The notes below the pieces were generated by a model. It ran no database searches. It saw nothing but the letters and a program-made list of their open reading frames with translations, and had not been told where the DNA came from. DNA of 64,000 bases. It comes from Halobellus litoreus (lineage in GTDB: Archaea; Halobacteriota; Halobacteria; Halobacteriales; Haloferacaceae). The position numbers were made by a program, and so were the translations under genes. Where the stretch lies: NCBI RefSeq assembly GCF_024464595.1, contig NZ_JANHAW010000004.1, positions 62,001 to 126,000 on the forward strand, written 5' to 3'. Shown one piece after another: positions 19,037 to 28,829 of this stretch; the stretch's first letter is position 1; each line of letters opens with the position of its first letter.

Positions 19037-19235
19037 CCCGCGACCCCCGGCTACGCCGGGGCAACGACAGCAAACAGGCCTTGTGGACTACTACACCTGG
19101 AGAACGGCTGTACGGGAAGGCTCTCGAACTTCCGCTCCGGCGGAGACGCTGCGAGATGCCCGCCCTGTATGCGGCGAGGATGCTAGGATTTCCCATCCGT
19201 TGGAACTCTCGACGGGAGGACGGGGGCGTTCCCGC

Positions 19236-19931
19236 GGTCGTGTTTAGTTACGGATGAAGAGTGAGGCGGGATGATTTCTTGCTGGTCTATGGCAGAAATC
19301 GCCCGCCTCAGTGGATGCACGGACTGGATTGATTTGGATTTTGTGGAGCGACAGCGGACACCCGAGCGTGCGATGAAGCTCGGTATTCAACTGCAGTTAG
19401 CGGGGCTCTCGCTGTCGAATACCGTCTCTATTCTCGAAGAGTTGGGTGTCGAGCGCTCTCGTAAAGCAATCCACGATTGGGTGCAAAAGGCCGATCTACA
19501 GCCCATAGATGGGCGAAGCCCGAATCACGTTGCGCTCGACGAAACCGTGATTCGAATCAATGACCAGCAATTCTGGCTGTACGCAGTCGCCGATCCCGAC
19601 ACAAACGACCTGCTGCATCTGCGACTCTTTGCAACGACGACGACCGCATTAACCGAGATCTTTCTGGGAGAATTTCGACAGAACACGATGTCGAATCCGC
19701 CGATTTTCTGGTCGATGGCGCTCAACACCTCCAAACTGCGCTGGCCAGAGCTGGACTCCGATTTCAAACTGAACGAAATGGAAATCGAAACGCTATCGAA
19801 CGAATCTTTCGAGAATTCAAACGCCGAACTTCCTCGTTCTCAAACTGTTTCAGCCACGTTGAGCCGCAAACTGCCGAAAATTGGCTCCAAGCATTTGCCG
19901 CTTGGCTCAATGCTCCTAACTAAACACTACC
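19236..19931 (+). mobile_element. IS6-type element (haloarchaeal), about 0.7 kb, inactive
   Basis: The left end reads GGTCGTGTTTAGTTACGG and the complement of the right end reads GGTAGTGTTTAGTTAGGAG, giving terminal inverted repeats of about 15 bp. The element is 696 bp, nearly the same length as the related wreck at 30469-31159. It contains one frameshifted transposase. The 200 bp to its left (19037-19235) hold no gene, only a GC-rich hairpin at about 19046-19062. Confidence 0.78.
19289..19923 (+). pseudogene. IS6-family transposase with a single frameshift
   Basis: It starts MAEIARLSGCTDWIDLDFVE and runs normally through HDWVQKADLQP, HVALDETVIRINDQQFWLYA (first catalytic Asp) and LHLRLFATTTT. 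Near 19682 it loses one base. The proper text continues in the next frame as KHDVESADFLVDGAQHLQTA (second Asp), GNRNAIERIFREFKRRTSSF (catalytic Glu) and ENWLQAFAAWLNAPN. This one-base deletion in an A-run is the only visible lesion, so the inactivation is recent. Confidence 0.88.
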
Positions 19932-20003
19932 GTTCCCGCCCCCCGAGAACTGAAGACCCGATATATCGTCTCGACCCACGTCTTAGAACGCGGTGAACCA
20001 TCC

Positions 20004-20663
20004 ATGACGCAATTCGAAACCCGCGAACGAACCACCCTCTCGATTCGAGGACTGGCGCTCGACAGCCGAAAGCTCGCAGGGACGTTCTTCCTCGTCCTCG
20101 CCGCCCAGTTCATGACAGTCATCATGCTCGCGGCCGCGATGGTCCCCGGCTACGACTTTCGGGCCGCCGCCATCAGTGACCTCGGTGTGTTCCCCGAGAC
20201 GGCGCTCCTGTTCAACACGTCGCTGGTACTCGTCGGTGTGCTGAACCTCGCGGGTGGGTACCTCTTCTACCGCACCCACGGCAAGCGATGGCTGGTGACG
20301 ATCTTCGCCCTCGCCGGTGTCGGCGCGGTCGGTGCCGGGTTCTTTCCGCTCGACACCGGCGGGCTCCACGGCCTGTTCGCGCTGCTGGCGTTCCTATTCT
20401 TCAACGTCCAGGCGCTCGGAACGGCCACGCGACTCCGCGGTGCGATGCGAGCCCTGTCGGTCCTCGCGGGCGGCGTGGGCCTCGTCTTCGTCGTGCTGAT
20501 GGCGCTCGGCGACGCCGGCAACGCAGCGGCATTCGGACCCATCGGCCACGGTGGGACCGAGCGGATGATCGTCTATCCCGTGATGCTCTGGCTGGTCGCA
20601 TTCGGCGGCTACCTGCTCGCGAAGAGCGAAGGGCCGGACGTCCCCACCCAGCGATCTGCGTGA
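20004..20663 (+). CDS. DUF998-family membrane protein
   Basis: 219 aa with about six helices. DFRAAAISDLGVFPETALLF (the family's ISDLG signature) lies near residue 50, followed by FNTSLVLVGVLNLAGGYLF and AVGAGFFPLDTGGLHGLFAL. The molecular role of DUF998 proteins is not established. It lies between the IS6-type element and the serine hydrolase, both on the same strand, and belongs to the membrane-protein cluster at 17.5-25 kb. Confidence 0.85.
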   Translation: MTQFETRERTTLSIRGLALDSRKLAGTFFLVLAAQFMTVIMLAAAMVPGYDFRAAAISDLGVFPETALLFNTSLVLVGVLNLAGGYLFYRTHGKRWLVTIFALAGVGAVGAGFFPLDTGGLHGLFALLAFLFFNVQALGTATRLRGAMRALSVLAGGVGLVFVVLMALGDAGNAAAFGPIGHGGTERMIVYPVMLWLVAFGGYLLAKSEGPDVPTQRSA

Positions 20664-20790
20664 GCCCTCTATCTGGCCCTCCGGTCGGAAGCGCTCCGCT
20701 GCTGCAAGGGCCTCCACACGCTTATCGCTCTCCCCGCGCGTTCCCGAAACAGAACTCCCGGCTGACCACTATCTCCACGAGATCCTCCAC

Positions 20791-22755
20791 ATGAAACACC
20801 GGTCGATTCACACTGCCGTCGTGCTGGTGCTCGTCGCCGCACTCGTGAGCACGCCGGCCATCGCGACAGCCGCCACACCGACCGTTCGCTCGGCCGATTC
20901 GACCGAGCAGGTCGACCCGACCGACCTATCCGACCCGGACGAGTTCGAGCGCTGGCTCGACGAGACGATGGCCGACCAGCTCGAGCGACATCACATCCCG
21001 GGTGCAGCAGTCGTCGTCGTCAACGATGGAGACGTCCTTCTCGCGAAGGGCTACGGCTACGCCGACCTCGAAGCCGGCCGACCGGTCGTCGCGAATGAGA
21101 CCGTCTTCAGCATCGGCTCGACCGGCAAGCTAGTGACGTGGACCGCCGTGATGCAGGGCGTCGAGGACGACCGATTGGACCTCGACCGTGACGTCAACGG
21201 CTACCTGGCCGATTCGACTGTCACAGTCCCGGACACCTACGCCGAGCCCATTACGCTAGAACACCTCGGCACGCACTCGGCGGGCTTCGAGGACATCTTC
21301 GCGGGGATGGTCGCGGACGATCCTGACGAGGTCCGACCTATGGAAAAGATCCTTGCCGATCACCAGCCAGCGCGCGTCAGACCGCCGGGCGAGTTCGTCG
21401 CGTACTCGAACTACGGGACGGCGCTGGCGGGCCACGTCCTCGCCGAGCAGTCCGACGCGACGTTCACCGAGTACGCCGACGAGCGGATCTTCACGCCGCT
21501 CGGGATGGACGACACCACCTACGCCCAGCCACTCCCCCACGAGTTGGAGCCCCGACGTGCAATCGGCTACACCTCTCAGAACGGGGAGTATCAGGCCCAC
21601 GATCCCGTGATCTGGACACTCCCGCCCGAGGGCGGATCGCTCCGCACGACCGCGACCGACATGGGGCACTTCATGCTCGCCCACCTGAACGAGGGCACGT
21701 ACGGCTCGGAACGCATCCTCGAGGCTGAGACGGTCCGAGAGATGCACAGTCGACAGTTCACGAAATCCGAGGCAGTTCCGGAACTCAACGGGATGGCCTT
21801 CGGGTTCATCGAGATGGACCGCAACGGCGAGACGATCGTCGGCCACTGGGGCGACACGCCCCGGTTCAAGAGCCTCCTCGCGCTCTACCCCGAGCGCGAC
21901 ACCGGGATATTCGTCGTCTACAACAGTCCCGGCGGGGGTCCCGCCCGGTTCGAGCTTCTCCAGGCGTTCACGGACCGATACTACCCGCAGTCAGACACGC
22001 CAGTCGTCGAACCGCCGAACGGTGCCACCGACCGAGCGCGTGAGCTGGCCGGTGATTACCGCTCGCTGACGGTGTCCGAGTCCTCGTGGGAGCGCGTCCT
22101 CGGCGTGATGACGCGGACCTTCACTGTCGGGGCCACCGACGAGGGGTACCTGACCACCACCGCACTGGGGGAGGAAACTCGTCAGTGGGTCGAACGCCGC
22201 CCAGGGGTGTACGAGGAGGTCGGCGGGAGCGATATGCTGGTCTTCCGGGTCGACGAGGACGGCCGTGCGACACATATGTTCCGACACGCGTTCGGCCCGG
22301 CGACCTACGAACGCGTCCCGTGGTACGAGAGCCTCACCGTACTCCAGGCTGTCCTCGGCGCAGGCGTCGTGGCCTTCCTCTCCGTCTTGCTGCTCTGGCT
22401 CGGTGGGCCGGTGTGGCGACGATGGCGAGGCGGTATCGTCCCGAGCGACCGTGAACGGGCTGCCCGCTGGCTCCTGGGAACGGTAAGTCTGCTCTGGCTG
22501 GCAGTGCTGGTGATCTTCCTGCTGGCCTGGATCAATTTCAACGCGGAGGCTGCCTCGCCGTCGCTGGCACTCCAGACCGGCAAGGTGCTCCGGTACGTCG
22601 CCCTCGCTGGGACGATCGGAGCCGTCGTCGCGACCGGGTTCGCGTGGCGCGATAGCTACTGGACTCGGTCCGCTCGGCTGCACTACTCGGTGGTGTCGGC
22701 GCTCACTCTACTGTTCGCGTGGCAACTGTACCTGCTCCGGATCCTGCCCCTGTAA
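20791..22755 (+). CDS. Exported serine hydrolase (class C beta-lactamase/esterase-like) with C-terminal membrane domain
   Basis: 654 aa. A Sec-type signal peptide covers residues 1-28 (hydrophobic VVLVLVAALVSTPAIATAA). The hydrolase domain has the SxxK motif in FSIGSTGKLVTW near 110, YSNYG (YxN) near 205, and GHWGD (HxG in place of KTG) near 350. The last 150 residues contain four hydrophobic segments, anchoring the enzyme outside the membrane. This family includes D-amino-acid peptidases, esterases and self-resistance hydrolases; archaea lack peptidoglycan, so the substrate is unknown. It lies 57 bp upstream of the CPBP gene. Confidence 0.9.
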   Translation: MKHRSIHTAVVLVLVAALVSTPAIATAATPTVRSADSTEQVDPTDLSDPDEFERWLDETMADQLERHHIPGAAVVVVNDGDVLLAKGYGYADLEAGRPVVANETVFSIGSTGKLVTWTAVMQGVEDDRLDLDRDVNGYLADSTVTVPDTYAEPITLEHLGTHSAGFEDIFAGMVADDPDEVRPMEKILADHQPARVRPPGEFVAYSNYGTALAGHVLAEQSDATFTEYADERIFTPLGMDDTTYAQPLPHELEPRRAIGYTSQNGEYQAHDPVIWTLPPEGGSLRTTATDMGHFMLAHLNEGTYGSERILEAETVREMHSRQFTKSEAVPELNGMAFGFIEMDRNGETIVGHWGDTPRFKSLLALYPERDTGIFVVYNSPGGGPARFELLQAFTDRYYPQSDTPVVEPPNGATDRARELAGDYRSLTVSESSWERVLGVMTRTFTVGATDEGYLTTTALGEETRQWVERRPGVYEEVGGSDMLVFRVDEDGRATHMFRHAFGPATYERVPWYESLTVLQAVLGAGVVAFLSVLLLWLGGPVWRRWRGGIVPSDRERAARWLLGTVSLLWLAVLVIFLLAWINFNAEAASPSLALQTGKVLRYVALAGTIGAVVATGFAWRDSYWTRSARLHYSVVSALTLLFAWQLYLLRILPL

Positions 22756-22812
22756 CACCCAATCCAAGAAGATGATTCCAGACCCAACGAAAGCCCGTCG
22801 GAGTATCGAATC

Positions 22813-23697
22813 ATGAACCAACAGCTTCGCGAAATCGTCGATGCCCATCCGGTCGCGGCGTTCTTCGTGGTCGCCTACGCCATCTCCTGGGTGGCGTGGC
22901 TCGGTCCCATCCTCGACCTGGCCGAGCCGTTCGGAACGCTCGGGTATCTTATCGGGGGGTTCGGTCCGGCACTTGCGGCCCTCGTCATCACGTGGCTTGG
23001 GAGCGACTCAGTCCGGGCTTGGGCGCGCCGGATCGTCGACTGGCGCGTCGCCCCTCGATGGTACTTCGCCGCACTCGCCGTCCCCCTCCTCGTCGTTACG
23101 CTGACGGGCGTCGGCCTCGCAGTCCTCGGCACCTCGGTCGACCCCGGACTGCTCCCCGGCCGAGTCTCGCTCGTTCTCGTCTCGTTCGTGAGCATCGCAC
23201 TCATCGGAGGAGGGAACGAGGAACCCGGGTGGCGGGGGCTGGCCCTTCCGAAACTTCAGGAACAATACACGCCCGTCTCGGCGACACTCATCCTCGGCGT
23301 CGTCTGGGCACTGTGGCACCTCCCGTTGCTGGCGACCGGCACCACCGAGTTCCACGGGCTGGCGTCGTTCGTCGAGCTCGCACCGACGACTGGAGTCCGC
23401 ATCATGAACATCGTCGGCGTCGCGTTCGTCCTGACGTGGATCTACAACGAGACCGGAAGCGTTCTGCTCGCGATCATCGCACACACCGGGTTCAATACGG
23501 CCAACAGCACGCTCGTCCCGCTGCCGCTCGAAACCATCAGCGCTGGCGACTCGACGACGATCCTCATCGTCACGACCGTCGTCCTCTGGGTGGTCGTCGC
23601 CGTGCTCTTCGTCGCCACCCGCGGTCAGTTCGGGTACGAGACCGAGCCCGATGCAGCAACGACGCAGACGCACAGTCATCGGTCGGAGGTGCAATAA
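22813..23697 (+). CDS. CPBP-family intramembrane metalloprotease
   Basis: 294 aa, complete. Motif 1 is GGGNEEPGWRGLALPKLQEQ near residue 135, motif 2 is VVWALWHLPLL near 168, and ILAIIAHTGFNTANS-type text carrying the C-terminal His/Asn motif is near 215. About eight helices are seen. CPBP proteins cleave prenylated substrates in eukaryotes; prokaryotic members are linked to bacteriocin immunity, protein sorting and surface-protein processing. Here the role is unknown. It is probably co-transcribed with the serine hydrolase upstream (57-bp gap) and the third CPBP gene downstream (56-bp gap). Confidence 0.9.
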   Translation: MNQQLREIVDAHPVAAFFVVAYAISWVAWLGPILDLAEPFGTLGYLIGGFGPALAALVITWLGSDSVRAWARRIVDWRVAPRWYFAALAVPLLVVTLTGVGLAVLGTSVDPGLLPGRVSLVLVSFVSIALIGGGNEEPGWRGLALPKLQEQYTPVSATLILGVVWALWHLPLLATGTTEFHGLASFVELAPTTGVRIMNIVGVAFVLTWIYNETGSVLLAIIAHTGFNTANSTLVPLPLETISAGDSTTILIVTTVVLWVVVAVLFVATRGQFGYETEPDAATTQTHSHRSEVQ

Positions 23698-23753
23698 CAG
23701 GGGAAAATGATAGTTCCACAACTGCTTTCTCGCCGCCGGGAGTCGACAAATCC

Positions 23754-25079
23754 ATGTCTCCCGCTGCGAACGACCCTTCCTTTGGCAAGCGGTTCGGTGT
23801 GGCTCTGCTGTTGGGCCTGCCCGGAATCGTGGCGCTCGTCGGCTACATTTACGTCACGACGCCGGCAACCGCTGTCCCTGCCGGGCTGTCGCTTCCGATT
23901 CTCGCCCTCGTTTCGGCTGTCAGTCCACTGTTGCTCCTCGGCGTCGCGTGTCTCCTCGGGGCCTACGCAGCGCCGCGAGTTGGCCTCCAGTCGTACGTCA
24001 TCGACCGGACGGGGAGTGGCAGCGAGATCTGGCACCACCTCCGGAACGAGGTCGGATTAGCCGTCGGTATCGGCATCATCGGGGGCGTCCTGATCGTCGT
24101 CCTCGACGCAGTGATGATGCCTTTCGTCGCCCAGGACCTGCCCCAGTCAGTAATCGGAGCAACGAGACCGACCGTGCTCGATGTCTTCGCGTACGTACCT
24201 GTTCGATTCCTCTACGGAGGACTCACCGAGGAACTCATGCTCCGGTTCGGGCTTATACGCTGAACAGGCGCAATACCATGGCGTTCACGCCGTGGATACG
24301 CGCCGTCACTTGGGAGAGAACCCACGTTCGACAGCACTCTGAGTTTCGGAATACCGACGTTTAAGTGACAGGCAACCCTATTAATAGATAGGAATCGGTC
24401 GGAACGGAGCGGATTCCGAACCGTCCTTCGGAGGTGGCCTGTCCACCCATCTAATGAGACAGTATCCGAAAGAGCGGACGGTGAACGTCACATCCTCGAA
24501 GGGTGTGCCTATGTGCCGACTGCTCAAAGCGAGTCAGACGATACCCCCGAGTCTGCTGACGCCTGCTGGCGTCCCGGTGGCAAAAACAACACTGAGACGC
24601 CGTACACGGTCGAGGATAGAGGTACCGGCGGTTTGGCACTGCCAGCAGTCCACCAGTCCGATATTGTGGGACTACCCGCGCCCGAAAGGTCTGGAAGTCC
24701 GGTGATTGGGCTGCGAACCTGAAACTCCCACCGCTCGGGATTCCTCCGCGTTTACGCGGAGGAGGATGTCAAGTCGATTCTCGTGTTCGTCGGGTGGCGC
24801 GTCACTGGCCGCCGGGCGGATGGTCCACAACCGGCCGTCGTCTGGGCTGCAATCGTCATCGCTGCCGTGCTGTTCGGCCTGGGTCACCTCCCCGCCCTCG
24901 CCCAGTCGGTCGAGCTCACTCCGGCACTGGTGGCGCGGACGGTCCTCCTGAACGCGGTCGCCGGCGTCCTCTTTGGCTGGCTCTACTGGCGACGGAGCCT
25001 CGAGGCGGCGATGGTGGCTCACGCTTCGTTTCACGTCCCTCTCGTCGTTCTCTCGCTTGTCCAGGTCGCGCTCCTCTGA
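23754..25079 (+). pseudogene. Third CPBP-family gene, split by a 516-bp TnpB-type MITE
   Basis: The first part (23754-24256) reads MSPAANDPSFGKRFGVALLL ... RFLYGGLTEELMLRFGL, which carries the EExxxR motif. The second part (24773-25079) reads SILVFVGWRVTGRRADGPQP, VVWAAIVIAAVLFGLGHLPA (His motif), LFGWLYWRRSLEAAMVAHAS (second His) and ends VQVALL. Removing 24257-24772 rejoins the frame as LMLRFGLMSILVFVG. As it stands, translation stops two codons into the insert. Confidence 0.85.
24257..24772 (+). mobile_element. Non-autonomous TnpB-type element (MITE) with omega-RNA-like right end
   Basis: 516 bp, bounded by the clean CPBP reading frame on both sides. The right end has a perfect hairpin CCTCCGCG-TTTA-CGCGGAGG followed by AGGATGTCAA. 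A parallel structure (hairpin then GGGAGGATGTCA) ends the TnpB element at 49752. No transposase or intact tnpB is inside. A frame near 24600-24720 (ETPYTVEDRGTGGLALPAVH) may be a TnpB C-terminal remnant. It is likely mobilised in trans by a TnpA elsewhere. Confidence 0.75.
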
Positions 25080-25190
25080 CGGCGCCAGTCACGACGACGG
25101 ACCGAGACGAGGATGCTCGGTGAGAATTTATCACCTCTAATCGGGTAGAGGGCGGATCAATAGGCCCGCTCCTCCCACAGGTGCCTCAGG

Positions 25191-25709
25191 ATGGCTGTGA
25201 CCGATTCATCGACGACTCCGGATAGTGAGAACGGACACCAGGCCCAGGATATCCGCGCCAAGCGAGCTCGAGAGGACGACATGGATGTTGCACTGGTTCA
25301 CCGGGGCGGCTGCTACGAAGTCGATTCGGCGTCGGGCAACACGTACGATGTTGATCTGCTGGACGAGACGTGTACGTGTCCCGACCACCTGAATACAGAA
25401 ACTTCGACGCCCTGCAAGCACGTCCAGCGGGTCCAGCTTGAACTCGACGCTGGACGGATCCCCCGCCCCGACGGACGGCTGCCGGAGACGGCAGTATCGG
25501 AGCACTCTCCGGACGACGAGTCAGGTGTCCACCTCGTGGCAACACTCAGAGCCAGGATTCGGGAGCGAGAAGAGCGAATCGCCACGCTCCAAGCGGAGAT
25601 TCAGGCACTCCAGTTCGTCTGTGATGTCGCCGACGTGGTCGGGGACGGCGAGGAGTTCGAGCTCAAGCAGATCTTGGCCGATGAGTACGGCCCAGTGAGC
25701 CAGCTGTGA
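25191..25709 (+). CDS. SWIM zinc-finger protein
   Basis: 172 aa. The SWIM motif CxCxnCxH is seen as TCTCPDHLNTETSTPCKHVQ around residues 62-82, preceded by GGCYEVDSASGNTYDVDLLD, a typical SWIM lead-in. The C-terminal half contains a coiled-coil-like stretch (RARIREREERIATLQAEIQA). SWIM domains bind DNA or proteins and accompany recombinases, helicases and transposases in archaea. The gene is convergent with the integrase at 25810, and the pair may form one mobile unit; that is inference. Confidence 0.85.
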   Translation: MAVTDSSTTPDSENGHQAQDIRAKRAREDDMDVALVHRGGCYEVDSASGNTYDVDLLDETCTCPDHLNTETSTPCKHVQRVQLELDAGRIPRPDGRLPETAVSEHSPDDESGVHLVATLRARIREREERIATLQAEIQALQFVCDVADVVGDGEEFELKQILADEYGPVSQL

Positions 25710-25809
25710 CGGCATCTCTATCTGGAATTCCGAAGTTAACCCATATGACCAATACATCTCCTCCTTGTGGGGTAACTTTGGCCGAGTACGCTGACACGGA
25801 GTGCCAGTG

Positions 25810-26943
25810 CTACTCGTCGAGGGCCTGTTCCAATCTCTCTCGGCGCTCGATGACGTTCTGCTCGCGGTAGGACTGGTGGGTGGTCTCAATCGACTCGTGA
25901 CGGAGGAGCTCCTGGGCGAGTTCGGCGTCCCGTGCGTAGAGATCGCTGCCGAGTCCACGCCGGCCGCCGTGTGGCTTGAGATACTCGCCGTCGATATCGA
26001 CGTCAGCAGCGTCACAGAGACGCTTCATCAGTGATCGCGCCCCGTTCTTCGAGAGCGCCGGCGGCGCGATCTCGTGTTCCCGGAGGATCTCCATCGACGT
26101 GGAGGCCGCCAGCGCCGCCTCGATGTCGTCCGCGCTCCACCCCTGGGCTTCGAGACCCTCCTCGGCTGCCTTCGCGAGCGAAGCATGGTGACGAGTTGGA
26201 AACACCGGCCAGTCCCCGGTCGCCGGGTCGAGCACCTTTCGGTACCGCTCGAGACTCTCGACGACGCGATCGGTGAGGGGGATCGGCTGGCGTTCCCGGG
26301 TCTTGCCGAAGACGGTGGCAATCCCCTTTTCGAGGTCGACATCGCTCCACTGGAGGCCGTTTCGATGGTCGTCGCGAGGGTCAGCGAACAGCTCCGCTCC
26401 ACGGGCACCCGTGAGAGCGAGCATCGTCACGAGGGCTCGATCCCGGAACGCCCGCTCGCGGTCGTCCGCCGACTCGTCGAGTGCGTCGTGCGCCCGTTCG
26501 CCGACGAACTCCAGCAGCGACTCACGGGCCTCGGCCGACCAGAACTGTCTGTCGTGGTCCCCGTGGTGCTCCGGAAGCGCCTCCTTTACGCGGTTCGGTC
26601 GAGCCGAGTTCGACTCGATTCGCTCGTCGTCGACGCACCAGCCGAGGAACGCCCGGACGATGGTAAAGTACGGGCCGTTCGTATGAGCTGAGGCTGCCGA
26701 GAGGTCGTCTTCTTCATCGTGGACGCGCTCACGGAGGTGCTGTGCGTATCGACGGCAGTCGATGACTTCCAGCTCCTCGAGGCTCGTGACTCCGCGCTGG
26801 TCCTGCAGATAGTTCTTGAACGCATCGAGGACGAGTCTGTTATTCGATCGGTAGTTGCCGGAGTCGAGGCTGGCCAGGCGCGCCCCGATAGCGGCTTCGA
26901 GGTCGGTCTCGGCGGTCGAACCCCCGGGTTCGGCGGCTGTCAT
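25810..26943 (-). CDS. Tyrosine recombinase / integrase, second copy
   Basis: About 377 aa from the preferred start MTAAEPGGSTAETDLEAAIG (an upstream in-frame start at 26979 would add 12 residues without family support). Catalytic landmarks are the first Arg in LALTGARGAELFADPRDD near residue 190, KPHGGRRGLGSDLY near 325, and the nucleophile region LLRHESIETTHQSYREQN near 350. It shows the same architecture as the recombinase at 13497 but clearly diverged, so not a recent duplicate. It may act in plasmid dimer resolution or integration. Confidence 0.88.
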   Translation of the reverse strand: MTAAEPGGSTAETDLEAAIGARLASLDSGNYRSNNRLVLDAFKNYLQDQRGVTSLEELEVIDCRRYAQHLRERVHDEEDDLSAASAHTNGPYFTIVRAFLGWCVDDERIESNSARPNRVKEALPEHHGDHDRQFWSAEARESLLEFVGERAHDALDESADDRERAFRDRALVTMLALTGARGAELFADPRDDHRNGLQWSDVDLEKGIATVFGKTRERQPIPLTDRVVESLERYRKVLDPATGDWPVFPTRHHASLAKAAEEGLEAQGWSADDIEAALAASTSMEILREHEIAPPALSKNGARSLMKRLCDAADVDIDGEYLKPHGGRRGLGSDLYARDAELAQELLRHESIETTHQSYREQNVIERRERLEQALDE

Positions 26944-27305
26944 CGGGTTGGAGTGGCAGACGGCGGGCACCCACTTCAAAGTAGTGTGTCTTTTAAGTCA
27001 AAGACATAGTAAACTCCATTCACTGCTAATCACCTGATTCCACGGGATAGATGGGCTGTATCGTCAATATCTCCAGTTATAAACTATATATCGCTATACA
27101 GATTATCTGGCGATGGAAGTTGAGACTACAGTGGGTTTAGCGAGGCTGTGATGCGTGATGTCGGGCGGTTTTTCGAGGCGAAGCTGCTTTGAATCTCCTC
27201 TCGATGGTCTTCTCGTGTCGTACTACCAACTGGACTTGTGAATTTCCAAGATTCCCGACAGCGTTGCCACTCAGGAATCCGTACTGGCCCGAACAGAGGA
27301 CCGCC
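26944..27305. other. Gene-free spacer
   Basis: No supported gene. The first 150 bp (to about 27110) are AT-rich and contain TATAAACTATATATCGC, which could hold promoters for the minus-strand recombinase. The rest up to the transposase stop carries the left end of the IS with transposase 27306-28721; its exact boundary was not determined. Confidence 0.4.
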
Positions 27306-28721
27306 CTATCCAATTCCGGTCGCCTTCTTCAACAGCGTCAGCGTATTGTCGGCCGTCACAATGGGTGAGTGTTCGTACTCGTCGGTTAATTCAACCTGCA
27401 CGAGCAGATCGACCGCTCGCCAGATAGAGTACAGCAGACACGCGAATGCGAAGTAGAAGAATCGGAGCCCGAAATTCTTCGACGTCGTCGCCGCCATGAA
27501 CCGCCTTATCGACCTGTAGCCGCTCTCGATTTCCCAGCGATAGCCATACTCCGTGAGGTGCCCACTCCCGCAATTCGTCATGAACACCGAGTACTGCCGG
27601 TGATCGTCATGCTCGGAGTCCTCTTTCCGACGGTAGATTAGCGTCGTCTCGTGCCACTCATTCTTCCCGAGATGTAGTTTGCGGTCAGTCTCGTACCGAT
27701 TCTGGTCCCGCTGGAGCAATCGCTTCGCCTGGGCTTTCTCGCTGGTCTGCATCCGCTTGGGCACGACATACGACAAGCCACGCTGGCTGAGCATCTCTAG
27801 GACGTGCTGACTGTCGAACTCCCGATCCATCAGCACGTTATCGACGTGTACCATCTCCTCAGCAGAATCCAAGGGGTCCTTGACGATTTCTAGGCGGGAC
27901 TCTCCCTTCTGAACTGGCCGCACGTCCAGTACAATCGGAACTGCATTACCAACTAACTGGATGGTAGCCCACTGGTAGGCGTACTCGTCGGTCTTCTCTT
28001 TCGTGCCAATGATCTCGTCTTCATAGCCCGTTCTATCACCGGTGAACGGGTCAGCTTCGGTGATGTCAATAGCGACGATGCCAGCTCGAAAGAATTGCTC
28101 CGTCTCCGCGACTTCGCTCAGGAGCCTGTTGACGGCCTGTCGGTACATCTTGCGGATCCCTGATACTGAAAAATCACGGATATGCTCTCGGTGGGCGTGG
28201 CCCAACGGCGTCCGATCCCGAGTCGATTCGTAGACGAAACTGCGAGCCCCTTCATTAGCAGCAAATCTCTCGCGAAGCCCCAGATACGTCTGTAAGTCCC
28301 AGTAGGCGTTCTCGTGGATTTCACAGCCGTCCCCACGATCCAGCGAAAGTGCCGGGAAGACGACGCGTCTGACATGCTCCGTGATCGTTTCCGCTTCGTT
28401 GAGGACAGCTTGATCCTCTAGCTCTAATTCGTCCTCTTCCGCATCGTGAGACGGAAGACGCCGCTCTGGTTCGCGTGGAACAGCGACATCCGCGTTCTGA
28501 GCTTTGACAAGGATAGTGCGCGCGGCTGTCTCGACTGTACTGCGAAACCCGTCAGGAAACCGTTTGTGCCAACTACGCCACAGCGTCGATTGGTCCGGCA
28601 CTGTCTCCAGATCCAGTTGGTCGCAGAGTGCTGGACGGCACTCGAGATACTCGATCAGTGCGGTTTCGTGGGCCCATCCGTGGAGCTCTTTCAGCAAGAA
28701 TACGCGAAAGAGCGTGTCCAT
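27306..28721 (-). CDS. IS4-type DDE transposase, probably 5'-truncated by a nonsense codon
   Basis: 471 aa are open from an internal ATG. The DDE core shows VAIDITEADPF near residue 220, VDNVLMDREFDSQHVLEMLS near 290, and YGYRWEIESGYRSIRRFMAA near 400, the IS4-like Y-R-E-R/K signature. Upstream and in frame, protein-like text FRHDRYESIENFVCALPLAY continues through FEFGTHDRYAGSTHYE into this start, but a TAG at about 28829 precedes it. The native N-terminus therefore probably lies beyond the TAG and the gene may be a pseudogene. The element ends are uncertain. Confidence 0.7.
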   Translation of the reverse strand: MDTLFRVFLLKELHGWAHETALIEYLECRPALCDQLDLETVPDQSTLWRSWHKRFPDGFRSTVETAARTILVKAQNADVAVPREPERRLPSHDAEEDELELEDQAVLNEAETITEHVRRVVFPALSLDRGDGCEIHENAYWDLQTYLGLRERFAANEGARSFVYESTRDRTPLGHAHREHIRDFSVSGIRKMYRQAVNRLLSEVAETEQFFRAGIVAIDITEADPFTGDRTGYEDEIIGTKEKTDEYAYQWATIQLVGNAVPIVLDVRPVQKGESRLEIVKDPLDSAEEMVHVDNVLMDREFDSQHVLEMLSQRGLSYVVPKRMQTSEKAQAKRLLQRDQNRYETDRKLHLGKNEWHETTLIYRRKEDSEHDDHRQYSVFMTNCGSGHLTEYGYRWEIESGYRSIRRFMAATTSKNFGLRFFYFAFACLLYSIWRAVDLLVQVELTDEYEHSPIVTADNTLTLLKKATGIG

Positions 28722-28829
28722 CTCGTAGTGAGTCGACCCCGCGTAGCGGTCGTGCGTACCGAATTCGAAATACGCCAGCGGAAGTGCACAAACGAAGTTC
28801 TCGATCGACTCATAGCGGTCGTGTCTGAA

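Noticed and set aside
22896-24263. 455-codon plus-strand frame bridging two CPBP genes
   Set aside because: Its first 260 codons are an Arg-rich out-of-frame reading of the 22813 gene. Only the part after 23754 is real and belongs to the split CPBP gene.
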